A stretch of 64,000 bases of DNA from Euonymus europaeus (Eukaryota; Streptophyta; Magnoliopsida; Celastrales; Celastraceae), in contig OY756958.1 in the NCBI GenBank assembly GCA_963580455.1, positions 6,894,501 to 6,958,500 of the forward strand. Reading direction: 5' to 3'. A program made the translations under genes and the position numbers. The notes under the pieces were generated by a model. That model was given only the letters and a program-made list of their open reading frames with translations. It searched no databases and was not told where the DNA came from. Positions 21,579-32,598 of this stretch are shown one piece after another. Every line of letters begins with the position of its first letter. The first letter of the stretch is position 1.

Positions 21579-24500
21579 TCATGATGTGTACTCAAAGGGC
21601 TGAGGAGGCTGAGGTTCCTCGTCGACAGCCATGGCCGGTGCAGAACCCTGTTGTTCTGTAACTGATCCACCACCTGGCGTTGCGACAGAAGAAGGTGAAT
21701 CTGTAAGAGAAAGCACCTCTGGTTCAGTAGGTCGTAAGTCTCTTAGGAGGACAAACCCTGAAGGTGCCAACTTCACAGGCACATATCTGCTGTCTTCTAG
21801 AAATTTAACAACTTTCTCCTGGGCTGGAATCACCCTGGCTGGGTTGGTCAAAATTTCAAAAAGCAGCTCAGGCTCCGCCTTCTTCTCTGGTTGGCTATCA
21901 ATCTGTTCAAATAAATTGGACAGCATTAAAACGTGTTACGGATTTTATTTTATTTTTTTGCTAATTCAAGTGACAAATACGAGGCAAAAGAAGTTCAATC
22001 TACTTTCTAGATTATATCATTGAAACTTCCGAATTTTGTAGGCAAAACGAGGCCCAAAACTGTCACTCAGAACTATCAAAAAGATGCAATTATTAATCTT
22101 TGGCAAACCAATAGATAGCGGCAGGTGTGTAGATACACACACACACAGAAGCAAGTGAGAAATATCATACCTGCATGGAGTCTCCATCTTTCTCACTAGA
22201 TGATTTTCCTTTTCCAGTATTTTGACCAGCAGATGAAGACTCCGCTACTGCTGCTGCCTTTTCAGCAGTAGCCTTCAGGTCTGCTTCTTTCTTGGCCCTA
22301 GCTTTGGCCTTTGCTGATGTTGACAAAACTGCAGTAGGGAGCTTTACAGCAGTGGAGGTGGTAGGCACAGTCGTCGGTTTTGGATACTCAAACAGTGAAG
22401 GTTTGGCATGTGATAAGAACTCAAACTTAGGAACTTTCAGATCAGAATTCAGTCCAATAAAAGCCGTAGGTGAGAAAGAAAGGCTTATGAAATAGATAAG
22501 GGGATACCAGTACCAAAACTGGCTGAAGACAGCCAGGCCAACAACAGCCGTAATTTTATCATGTTTTGACTTGGAAAGCAGCCTAATGGTCACATTCCTT
22601 CCCCCAGCATCGAGGATTCCTGAGGCCAGGATTGCTCCCATCTTGCTCATAGTGTCTTCATGCTTATCGAGAATAATTTTTTCCAGTTGCCGCCTATAAA
22701 GAGAAAATAATTAAAAAAAACAGACAATAAGACCCAATTGAAATTGAAGCAAAATTTTCAGAAGAGCAGGGGATTGCCTATAAAAATGAAATACCTAAAT
22801 GTACCAACACGAGAATCACTAGCTTCATTTATCTGAACCATGACCATTGCCATTGCAATGAGGGCACCTTGACGAACAAAATCTACAACATCTGAAGTTA
22901 AGGGCTCCAGCAATGATATAGCCTCACTCAGGCCAGTGCCTGCACAAGAGATTCCTACTGCAAGAGCAGCGCCATATCGAACGTGAGGGTTGTAAGACTC
23001 GGACAGTAGAGAAACAACTCGAGGGGTCTGCAATTTTGACAGTTTTGTGAGATCTAAAGACAGTTCATATTCTCCCGCCATTAAAACTCATCTAATCCGT
23101 AAGTTAAATGTGAAAATTTTTCCTCTAAAAAAAGAAATATTGAATGAATTGATTGTAAATTATGAGATATTACCATTTCTGACCTTTATAAAGAAGGTGC
23201 GAATCGTGGGGAAAATGAAATTTCCACAATGACTGAGAAACCCTCTGATATAATTTGATAATAGAAATTCTTGTTGCATTTAATCATATGATTAATTAAT
23301 TCTTGTTGCATTTAATCAAATATAATTTGATATTTGGTTAGAATAATTAGTAGAAATAATCAAATGATTTAGTTGATCCATTCGAATAATTAAACGTTTT
23401 ACAATTAGTAAACTAGATTTATTTCCATAGCACATATCAAAATAGCAAATAAAATGAAAAGAACAAGAAGCAGGACATATTATACTGGATGAGGAATAGA
23501 AAACAGGGGGAAAAGGAAGTAGCTATGCAAATGAAAGAGACACAGGCACCAACCTGCTCAGGCTCAGAATAAAGAACAAACCCAAGTCCTAGTACAGCGG
23601 TCCTCCTGACATCATCATTAACATCAGATACGGCAAAGTGCAGCAGTTGCCGAATGGCCTTGTTATTTGCTGTTCCCCTGTAGGCCAGTGCCAGGGCATA
23701 CATACCACCATAGCGCAGAATAGGATCTTGATCCCTAGTCATCTGCTCAATTAATGTGTCTGCTTCTTCTTCTCTACCATAGACAGTAAGGGCTATCCCC
23801 AATGCTAAACCTCTACAACATATAAAAATGTGTAAAAGAAAGGGAAAGAGATGATAAATTCAAGTCTCGGAGAAACATAAAGACCACAAAAACCAACTTC
23901 ACCTGATAATCTTCTCGTGCTGTGTCTCATGAGCATAAGCAAGCATCTCACTAGCCTTCTCACCTGCAGTTCCAACCATAAGTAGGCCCATACTGATGCC
24001 AGCAGCTTCGCCAGCAACAGCACTGTCAGTATAGAGAACACTTTTGATGTCATCATAGATATCTTCATCAGCAGTTCCTAAAGCTGCCAAACCGAGACCC
24101 AAACAAGCACCATGTTGAATAACCTGCACAAAAGAAATCACATGAGTTCTCTATTTCCTAAGCCTCAACCAAAAATCATTTGAACTTGGAGAACATAAGC
24201 ACCTCCACATTAGTGTTACGGAGGCTATCTCGAAGAAATTGTTTGATTCCCTCGCCATGGTTTGCATGAATAAGACCCAGAGCATAGAGGGCACCACCTT
24301 CTGAATAGGGACTACCACCACCAGCAGCCCCACCTTGGGGCAAGTACGGTGCCATCAATGATCTGCCCTGCTGCAGATGGCCTCTGTGAATAACACCAAG
24401 CCCAGCTGTTGCACTAAATTTTGCCCAATTCGTGGCTCTGCTCAACCAGTCCTGAAAGTTGATTCGGGCAATACAGGTAACACATTAGTCTGTCTACTAT

Positions 24501-27500
24501 AAGAACATAAACAAATTATGTGTTTATGTACTTTACATCAATAAACAAATATGCAATAGTAAAATAATGAGCTGTCTCACCAGATTCTCCCTGAGAAAAG
24601 TATCCACGGTTGTTCCAGCATGCATAATTGCATTAGCATAAATTGTTGCACTATGACACACACTATTTCTCATCTCAACAGACTGCTTAATTGTCTTCAG
24701 GATAAGAAGATCCGACCTATAACAAATCATAAGATCAAGTATTGACAATTATTGACTTTTTATTCAAATAAGGATAAACACTTAACTTGCTTAAATAGCT
24801 CTAGCAACCAAAAAGAAATCAATCACCATACTTGTTATGACCGTATAAAAATTGCAACGTCAACTGTATTGCGGTATCTCCAGACAAGATTGCCTTAATT
24901 TTGGTCAGCCTCTCAGCATATATCACTTCTTTTGGATCTGTTTCACGTGCACTCTCTGTGGAAGCAGGAGTCCCATCTGCCATTTGAACATCACCTGTAG
25001 TGGTTGCATTTTCAGTTTGAGCAGCATCTGGATTGGTCGACCCTGGCTGCACTGCTTCCGACAGCTGTGACTTTGGTGGCGAAAGCCGATCTCTCACATT
25101 TAGAAGAAAAGCTTGATGCTCATTCTCCAAAAGATCAAAGGCTACTTGAAATGCTAGGAGAGCATCGTCAATATTTTCAGAGCGTAGAAGTTTTTCCAAT
25201 ATGTTCGCAACGCCTTCAGGTTCACCCAAAAACATAAGACATTGGCAAATGCTCAGATAATCAAGAGAAGGCATTTTCTGATGCACTTTAACAAGTAGAC
25301 GAAGAACCTGTGGGAAAAACAAAAAGAAGAATCCATTTGGTTTATCAAAATAATTCATTAAAAGGGAAAAAAACACAACTAACTTCTGCAGGACGAATGA
25401 AGAGAAGAACGAAAAGAAAAACTAGAGAAAAAAGGAGGGGGGGGTGGGGTTCGGGTGGGGGTATATCCACCTCTCCCTCCAGAAACATCTATAAGACATT
25501 ACAGGACATTTTCAAAAGCAAAACGCTCTAGCGAAACACATGCAAAAGTGGAATTAATCAATCAACACAACTGCTAAGCACATCATCCATGTTACAGGGA
25601 TATTCTTACCTCATTACGGTACTCCCTACGATTGACAAATGAATGGGAGACATTAATACAGTATGATAGTGTTCCATGAACATTGTCACTTCTTGTGATT
25701 GCTTCCTCAAGCATGTCCAATCTTCGACATTCAATAGACATCCCCATGGCTTGCTGGTACTTTCCATCACGAATGCACCTAAAAAGTATGGTAAGAGAGG
25801 TGGAAGGCCAAGAACACCAATAAGACCAAAGACAAAAGAAAAGCTCTACATACTTGTCCAGCATTCTCTCCACAATCGCCTCCAACCTGGGGTCTATGTT
25901 TACAGCATCATTAGATTCTGCTGCATGCGTCTTCATACTAGCATATTCATCTATAGCCTTTGCTGAGGATGGAACAGAACCAAAAATTTCAAGTAAGTAA
26001 ATAGTAGTCCAATGCAACTCCAGTCCATACTTCCACAAAGCAAAAAACACACTCAAAAATTAAATTTCTACTAAACTACAAAATGCAATTATAATAATAA
26101 CTTATAACAACAAATCAGTTACATATTGTCCTTTGATTGGACTTTCTTAAACTCCCCTTGACATCTTATCTTTATATAACCAGACCCAAAATTCTGATAC
26201 TAATCAAGTAAACAAACTACTAAGGAACCAATAATAAATAGAAAAGCTAATAATTGCACTTACAAAGAAGAGTGTGAACGTAATCAGAATCCTCAGTGAC
26301 ATCAAAAAGGGAACCAGCTCCAAGCACATATGATAATGAATCATTCAGTTCACCCAAGTAATAGAAGACCTGAGGAAAGAGGACAATAAAAAAAAATTAA
26401 AAATAGATTAAAGGAGGGGGGAAGGAAACGATGTAGCAGGATTAAAATTATTTCTTAAGCAACAATAAGAAAAAGACAACTCTGCAGGTAACAGCACAAT
26501 AAAGTTCACACCTAATAATCAATATGTACAAAGGCATTACACTATCCTAATGCAATAAACAAATGAGTGAATGACAGAACTCAAGAAGAAAGCAAAAAAA
26601 GAAAATTGTTATAACCTTAGAAACAAGCAATGCAGCAAGTTGTCTTTGATGCTGATCAAACTCTTCATCTTCATATAAGCTTTCTCTGTATTGAAAAATA
26701 GAGGGGGAAACATACTGTTAACATCCCATCCCACGAAAATGCCCTCTTAACAAGAACACCCACTGTTGGCAATTAAACGTCGCCGTCATTTGAGAGTTCT
26801 ACTAGCCAATCAATTATAATTAATATTTAAGTTGCAATGAGACCTGGCACACTGAAATAAATCAAGTTATCTTGGCACAAGCAAACAATCCAAATTCCAC
26901 TGCTAATTGAAAGGAAAAATAGATCTATCAGTAAACATTCAAACAAAGAAAGCAATTAGAAACTATGGATAAACTATGGATAAAATCTCAGCTGATCAAA
27001 TGCATTTAAAACAAACGATTTCACAGAACATTAAGGAAAAAAAAAGCAACACTTTAAGAACTCTGAGAAATGTGTTTGAATGGAAATACTCCACTACAAG
27101 TTCAATCAAACATACACACACTAACAGCACAATTACTTAGATCATATGAAATGGGATTTTTTCTAATTATAACAAAAAAACTTGCAGACTGGAAATTGCC
27201 TCCTTAAGGCAGGAATGCTGACCCGATAAAAAGCACTTTATCCAACTGTCCAGTCTAATATATATGTCTATCTCCCTTTTTCTGGGGAGGGAGGTATGGG
27301 GGAAGGGGGGAGATCTACAACGATACATTGGAAAAATGTTCTGCCAATCTATCTCCAAGAAAAAGCACCAACAAAGTAGTAGTAAAATTGGAATTCACTG
27401 TAATGGTTGGATCTCTATTCCAAAATGGGAAACCTATAGCACTGGCTTATGGAATTACATTTGGAAAGGTTGGGACGACCTATGATACCCGGACTCTTCA

Positions 27501-29547
27501 CTTTACTCTGCCGTACCGGTGTCGGGTATGCATGATACGGGTATTGGTATGATCCCCGGACTCTTCACTTTACCTAGCATCCCTCTATGCAAGCTTTGAA
27601 TTTGAAGAACCGGACACATGGATATGTACCCATACCCAACACCCGTACCAGAGTCCAGGTATCATAGGGGACGACTCAATTTCTCTGATATGTTAAAGGT
27701 TATAAGGTTAGAAGAGGGAATCAAATCTGGTTATGGGAGGATCACTGGTTAAACCAACTGTCGCTCAAAAGGAAATTTCCTAATGGACCCAATTTTTATC
27801 TTCTTGCCACTTATAAATGGTCACATCAGTTCTTTATATGGCCACTCCCTTAATTGGAATATCAAATCCACAAGAACACCTGAAGACTAAAAAGTTGACT
27901 ACCTTATAACCTTCTGGGATAATGTTCATATAAAGCTTCTTGTAATCCTGAAATGGAGGACAACAAATACTGGAAGCACTCTAAAATATCAATTCTCCTA
28001 GGGAAACTCTGATGACAAGGAGGTTCAATACAAATAAAAAAACATGGTGGATGGCATCAGATTTGGAAATCTAAAGTCCCTCCCAAGGTAGTTTATTCTG
28101 TTGGGAAGTTTTTTCAGTAGAATCCTAACTTAAGAGAGGTCTTTCAATAGTGAAGATATGCAGCCTCTGTAAAGGAGGTCTCAATGAATGCCATCTTCTT
28201 CAGCTGCTCCGCCACTGGAAAAAATAACTAATCAATTGGGTTCCTAGTAGTTTGGTGGCAAGACTTGTTAGCCGGAGGCCATTGAATTGCCCTCTTCTAT
28301 GATACCTGGACTCTTCATTCTACCCTACCCCATCATTACCTGTGTCCACACGACATGACATGGGTATAGGATCAGTGTCGGATCCTCCAAAAAAATAAAT
28401 TAGACACTTCATTTTTTTTCCCCTTTTTATCGTACTCTTTAAATGTGAAAACTCAATCAGAAAGACAATTTTATGTCTTCCACCCAATTCTTCCATATAT
28501 AGCAATCAATACTTATTGATTAACTTTATAAGAAAACTATTTAAGCTATTAGTTGATAATATTACTAAACTTCATTTGATAAAAAAAAAATATCAAAAAT
28601 AAAAAATCCTTACAAAATTACATTGAACCTAACATAACATAAATATTTTTATATATTAATCCTAGGCTCGTATTAAGAAGATGTATCCCCATACCCGTGC
28701 CCAATTCCCCAAACCCATGTCCTAATTTTTGGACGGTCTCTACATGCCCATGAATTTTCAATTTGAAGAACCTAACACACGGATATGTATTCATACCCGT
28801 CTCCATACCCAACACCCGTACCCGAATTGTTGGCAAGTTTAGACCATTACTTAGCAAATAACTGAGTCATCATGTAAGTGATAAAATTTGCAGCAAGGAA
28901 CAAAGATGTAATCTAGAGGCCTCATCTATTATCAAAACAGCATTAATCCACAGATTCTATCTTTAGAAAATCCCAATTATGAATGACAACATTAGCACAA
29001 AAAAAGCGGACCTTGATACAGAAAAATGTAAGATGATGTTATGCATAATCTCAGCAAACCCAATATTTTGACCAAAGCCAAAAGAGCCAAACCTATGTAT
29101 CAATAACTAATATTTTGAAAAAATGATGCCAAACAAGCTTAGCTTGCAAATTAAAACTTCGAAAAAATAACAAAATTTCACACTCCGAAAGCACTTCTGC
29201 CCGAAAACTGCACTCGTGCGAAGTCAGCAGTGAGTAAACTCCACGAAATAGAAACAGTACTAAATCCGGTTCCATTCAAATCAAAAGCCATAATAACAAT
29301 AACAAAGTTCCAAAATTTCACAGCCTCTCAGATCGAGAACACACAAACCCTAAGCCTAACAAACAAGAAAGTAAGAAGTTTCTTAGAGCAAGAGAGATTA
29401 CATGATGGGTACGCTGGTAGAGATCTCAGGCCAGAACTGGTCGACAAAATTGTTTAGGTTAGAGAGAGCGTGCAGCTTCAGCAACGGATGACTTTCGTTG
29501 AGCATCGCCAATAGCCCACCGGCAGAGGTCGCCATTGCCGTCGCCAT
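21579..29547 (-). CDS. RPN2: 26S proteasome non-ATPase regulatory subunit 1 (RPN2/PSMD1)
   Basis: Thirteen coding exons: 29547-29402, 26685-26616, 26369-26264, 25962-25854, 25778-25610, 25307-24832, 24716-24581, 24451-24203, 24123-23903, 23812-23554, 23027-22795, 22693-22171, 21902-21579. All junctions are GT-AG with matching phases; the product is 1006 aa, the usual plant length. The N-terminal half is a helical solenoid. Residues about 400-800 carry proteasome/cyclosome repeats ([39 protein letters not shown]) that form the toroid of the 19S base. An Ala/Lys-rich segment lies near 850-895. The C-terminus PPQPFEYTS resembles the tail that docks Rpn13 in yeast and animals. RPN2 scaffolds substrate recruitment and deubiquitination on the proteasome in cytosol and nucleus. 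Intron 1 is 2.7 kb and full of transposon relics; the others are short. No coding damage was seen. Confidence 0.96.
27400..28290 (+). pseudogene. LINE relic in RPN2 intron 1 (post-RT and zf-RVT region)
   Basis: On the plus strand, antisense to RPN2, the sequence encodes [13 protein letters not shown], then (after a MITE) a [16 protein letters not shown] stretch, then [19 protein letters not shown]. This order is typical of the region downstream of reverse transcriptase in plant L1-type LINEs, the last part being the zf-RVT domain. Stops and frameshifts are frequent, and no RT or endonuclease remains. The boundaries are approximate. Confidence 0.7.
27480..27667. mobile_element. 188 bp hAT-type MITE with perfect 8 bp target duplication
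   Basis: The ends CTATGATACCCGGACTC and GAGTCCAGGTATCATAG are inverted repeats matching at 16 of 17. GGGACGAC flanks both sides exactly (27472-27479 and 27668-27675). An 8 bp duplication fits hAT-class transposition. It interrupts the LINE reading just after KGWDDL, which shows it inserted into the LINE relic. Confidence 0.85.
28297..28836. mobile_element. Longer relative of the 188 bp MITE, right end missing
   Basis: It begins CTATGATACCTGGACTC, the same terminus as the MITE at 27480. Near 28760-28825 it shares the internal block TTGAAGAACC, GGATATGTA and CATACCCAACACCCGTACC. The right inverted terminus is not found. The interior is about 350 bp longer than in the short copy. Confidence 0.6.
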
Positions 29548-30529
29548 GTCCGACCAGCTAAGAATCTACGAAGCACCTCTTGGCTTTCGATTAGTAGACC
29601 AGATTGCTTGGAGAGGAGGTTTTGGTGAGAATTCTGTATACCTTTTTGTTTTTAATTTTTTATAGAGAACGAGACTGCGGTCTGCAAGGGCATTGAATGA
29701 AATTACCAAAACGAACTGGGGTCGGTTTGAAAATATTTAAGATTCAATTTTACCGACACGTCTATGGCTTACACCTTTCACTGCCTTTTGTTTCCGCACT
29801 ATAGGCCCGATATTCTATGAAGAGACTTTGAAAAACGCCCCTTTTATTTAAGTTTATCTTATGTGAGTCCCTTCATCATCCATTCTATTTCATAGTTGAC
29901 GAAATTTTTTTCTCCAAAAAATATGCTTAAGCATTGTATGTATAGGCTGTAAAAAACTTTAGAATTTTGTTTCAATAAAATTTGCGATTTAGAATGTTTG
30001 TGGAAAAACTCTAAAAACATCATATATTGGGAAAGACCGGGGCCAACATGGGGTTCAAACATATGGGCCATTTACCTCAAATGGGACTGATATAATTGCG
30101 GATAATTTTGAGGGTAGCCTCCCAAACACATGTTTGTTCCAGAATCAAGGCAAGTGAGCCATCGCTGAGTAGGCCACCTGGCTTTGAACAACAACTTTTC
30201 GCCCAATATCCAATGAAAAGAAGAACTGGGAGTGGCAAAGCAGCATAGTAAAGGGCTTGTTTTGAAACAAATTCTTTTAGAACAGTGTAGACGAGTGGCA
30301 GTAAAAGGGAATGGGAAAAGAAGGATGCGGTTGAGGCATTCCAATAGCGAGAGCAGGGTCTCAATTGGCATTCCGATTCCAGGTCAGAGGAGTAATGTAG
30401 AAAATGGCAAAACTCTAGAGGATGAGTCATATCTCCGTAGCTGTTTTGAGGAGCAAATCACTCGTGAATCAAATGCAGGGCAGAGGGAAGATTGTGTGGG
30501 TTAAATACTCTACACTATGGAGTCCTTAA
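29548..30529. other. RPN2 5' flank
   Basis: It contains the RPN2 5' UTR and presumed promoter next to 29548. The far part (about 30060-30529) has plus-strand frames rich in charged residues that may be the degraded ORF1 tail of the LINE that follows, but no domain was recognised. Confidence 0.45.
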
Positions 30530-32598
30530 GGTGCTATCAATATTTATGATGTGAGAGGTCTGAGTCAGCCTTTGAAAAGATGCATTGTGTGTAGATGGGT
30601 GACAGAAAAAACGAGTGATATCCTAATAATCCTAGAGTCAAAACTGGAGCAAGTATCGGATCATCACATACAAAGTTTTTGGGGTTTACTACCATATCAA
30701 TGGAGTGCCATCAGTTCTAATGTTGCTTTGGGTGGATTGTTAATTATTCTCAATCCTAGTTCTATCCAAATAAGGGATGTATCGAAGGGTGCGAGATGGG
30801 TATCTTTCAATTTTAATATCTTGCCAATATATTACTTGTCGCTATTCAAGATTTCATCCATGGTAGCTAAGAGGCTGGAGCGCCTTCAGAGATCTTTTCT
30901 GTGTGGGGGATACGCAAGACAAGAAGAGAGCTCACTATGTCAATTGCAACACAATTATTAAACCAAAGGATTTGGGGGGTCTTAGCATAGGAGAAATAAC
31001 TCTCAAAAACAAGGCCATGTTATTTAAATGGGTATGGAGGTTCATAGAGGAAGATGGGGCTCTCTAGAAATTTATGATTTCATCAAAATATTGTAGAGAA
31101 AATCCCAAGCAAACAATTAGCGTACTTGGGTCTTCTGCTACTTCACCTATATGGAAGGATATACATAACTTGGTAGCTAATCTAGATTCACAAATTGGGA
31201 GGACGTTTATCGAGAATATTGGCCTATCTTTTTAGAATGGACAAAGAATAAAAATTTTGGCTTGATAGATGGATCTGCAATGTTCCATTGTGTTAATCCT
31301 TTTGTAAACTCTTTCTTTTATCCACACAGTAGTGTGATTCAATCCTTTCAATGGGTGTTTGGAGAGACTTTCGCTGGGAATGATCTTTCACCTGGAGAAG
31401 AAAACTATTTGGTTGGGAAAAAGCTGTCGTAGAAACTATGAAAAATTCATTGTCTACTATTCTACTCAGGTCGGGTCCTACTAGTGCTCCCCCTCCCATT
31501 AACTTACAAGTCTACTCAACATTATGGAAAGGCATAGCACCACCCCCACCCCCTCCCCTCCCAAAGTGGAAATCTTCACGTGGATCTTTCTACATAAGAA
31601 GTTGTCCACTCAACACTATCCTAGAAATTATCAACCATCTATTTTGTTCTTGTGCAAGGCCTCTCTATTTATGGTTTCAAGCGGTTGAGTAGTGCGGCAT
31701 CTCATGTTGTCCATGAAATGACATGGTAGATCTCTTCGAGTAGTGGGGTGGTTTGGTTGTTAAAGGTTCCTTGTAGAAACAAATTTGGAAGATGCACTTT
31801 CACTTCATATCATGATCAATATGGAATGAGATTGTTTTCAGAGGTAAGATGATCGATTGGAATGATACCTTCACACTCATCATTGTGAGATTGCACCTCT
31901 GGATCTATAACCTGGTGCCAAATATACCATTTACAAGCTCTCATATAATCACGTCGACAGATGTGATAAAGAGTTTCAACAATTTAAAGCCCAGTAGACC
32001 AATGCACATAAAATGGTCCCCTCCACCAACTGGTAGGCGAAAATGGAATGTTGATAGTTCTTCGCTAGGGAAGCCAGGTCGCTCAGGTGTTAACTGGATC
32101 CTCCATGATGTTGAGGGTACTTATATTTTCCTTTTCTTCTGCTACGTTGGGATCTGTGAGTCGAATGAGGTGGAATTAAGAGCTGTAAGGAAGGCAGTTG
32201 AACTTTCACTATATTCATCTATACCTACGAGCATGGGCATCATCTTAGAGATAGACTTCTTCAGTGAGTATAAATGGTTAGACTTTACATGTGAGACTCC
32301 TTGGAGACTAGTTAGTATCGCTAACTCAATTCATCTACTCAGACCCCAACTGGACTTGAAGATACGACACATCCTCAGGGAGAAAATGATGTTGTAGATG
32401 TGCTAGCCAAAGAAGGATTTACTCTGTCATTTGACTTAGTGACTTGGTTATAATTGTAGTATTCACTCTCTTTGCTCTTTAGCTTTCTCTATATTCTTGC
32501 TTTGTTTTTGTTTGTTGGTCATCCTATCTAATCTCTGTCTGTACTCTTCTCTTTTGTTCTCAATATATCCTACTTTTATCAAAAAAAGAAAAAAATGA
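30530..32598 (+). pseudogene. L1-type LINE relic with reverse transcriptase deleted
   Basis: In order on the plus strand: the start of the endonuclease domain (VRGLSQPLKRCIVCRWV, LESKLEQVSDHHIQSFWG, ALGGLLIILNPSS; 30545-30790) joins directly to a post-RT segment (PIYYLSLFKI, MVAKRLERLQRSFL, then KPKDLGGLSIGEITLKNKAM; 30820-31050). Poorly preserved zf-RVT sequence comes next, then a C-terminal RNase H (about 31990-32440: NVDSSSLG, SNEVELRAVRKAVEL, ILEID, and a final D in DVLAKEG reached after a frameshift near 32380). An A-rich tail at 32580-32598 closes it. The whole reverse transcriptase core and most of the endonuclease are missing. Confidence 0.85.

Noticed and set aside
21631..22023. Plus-strand 130-codon frame
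   Set aside because: Antisense to the last RPN2 exon.
25676..25966. Plus-strand frames across RPN2 exons
   Set aside because: Antisense shadows of the well-supported RPN2 exons on the minus strand.
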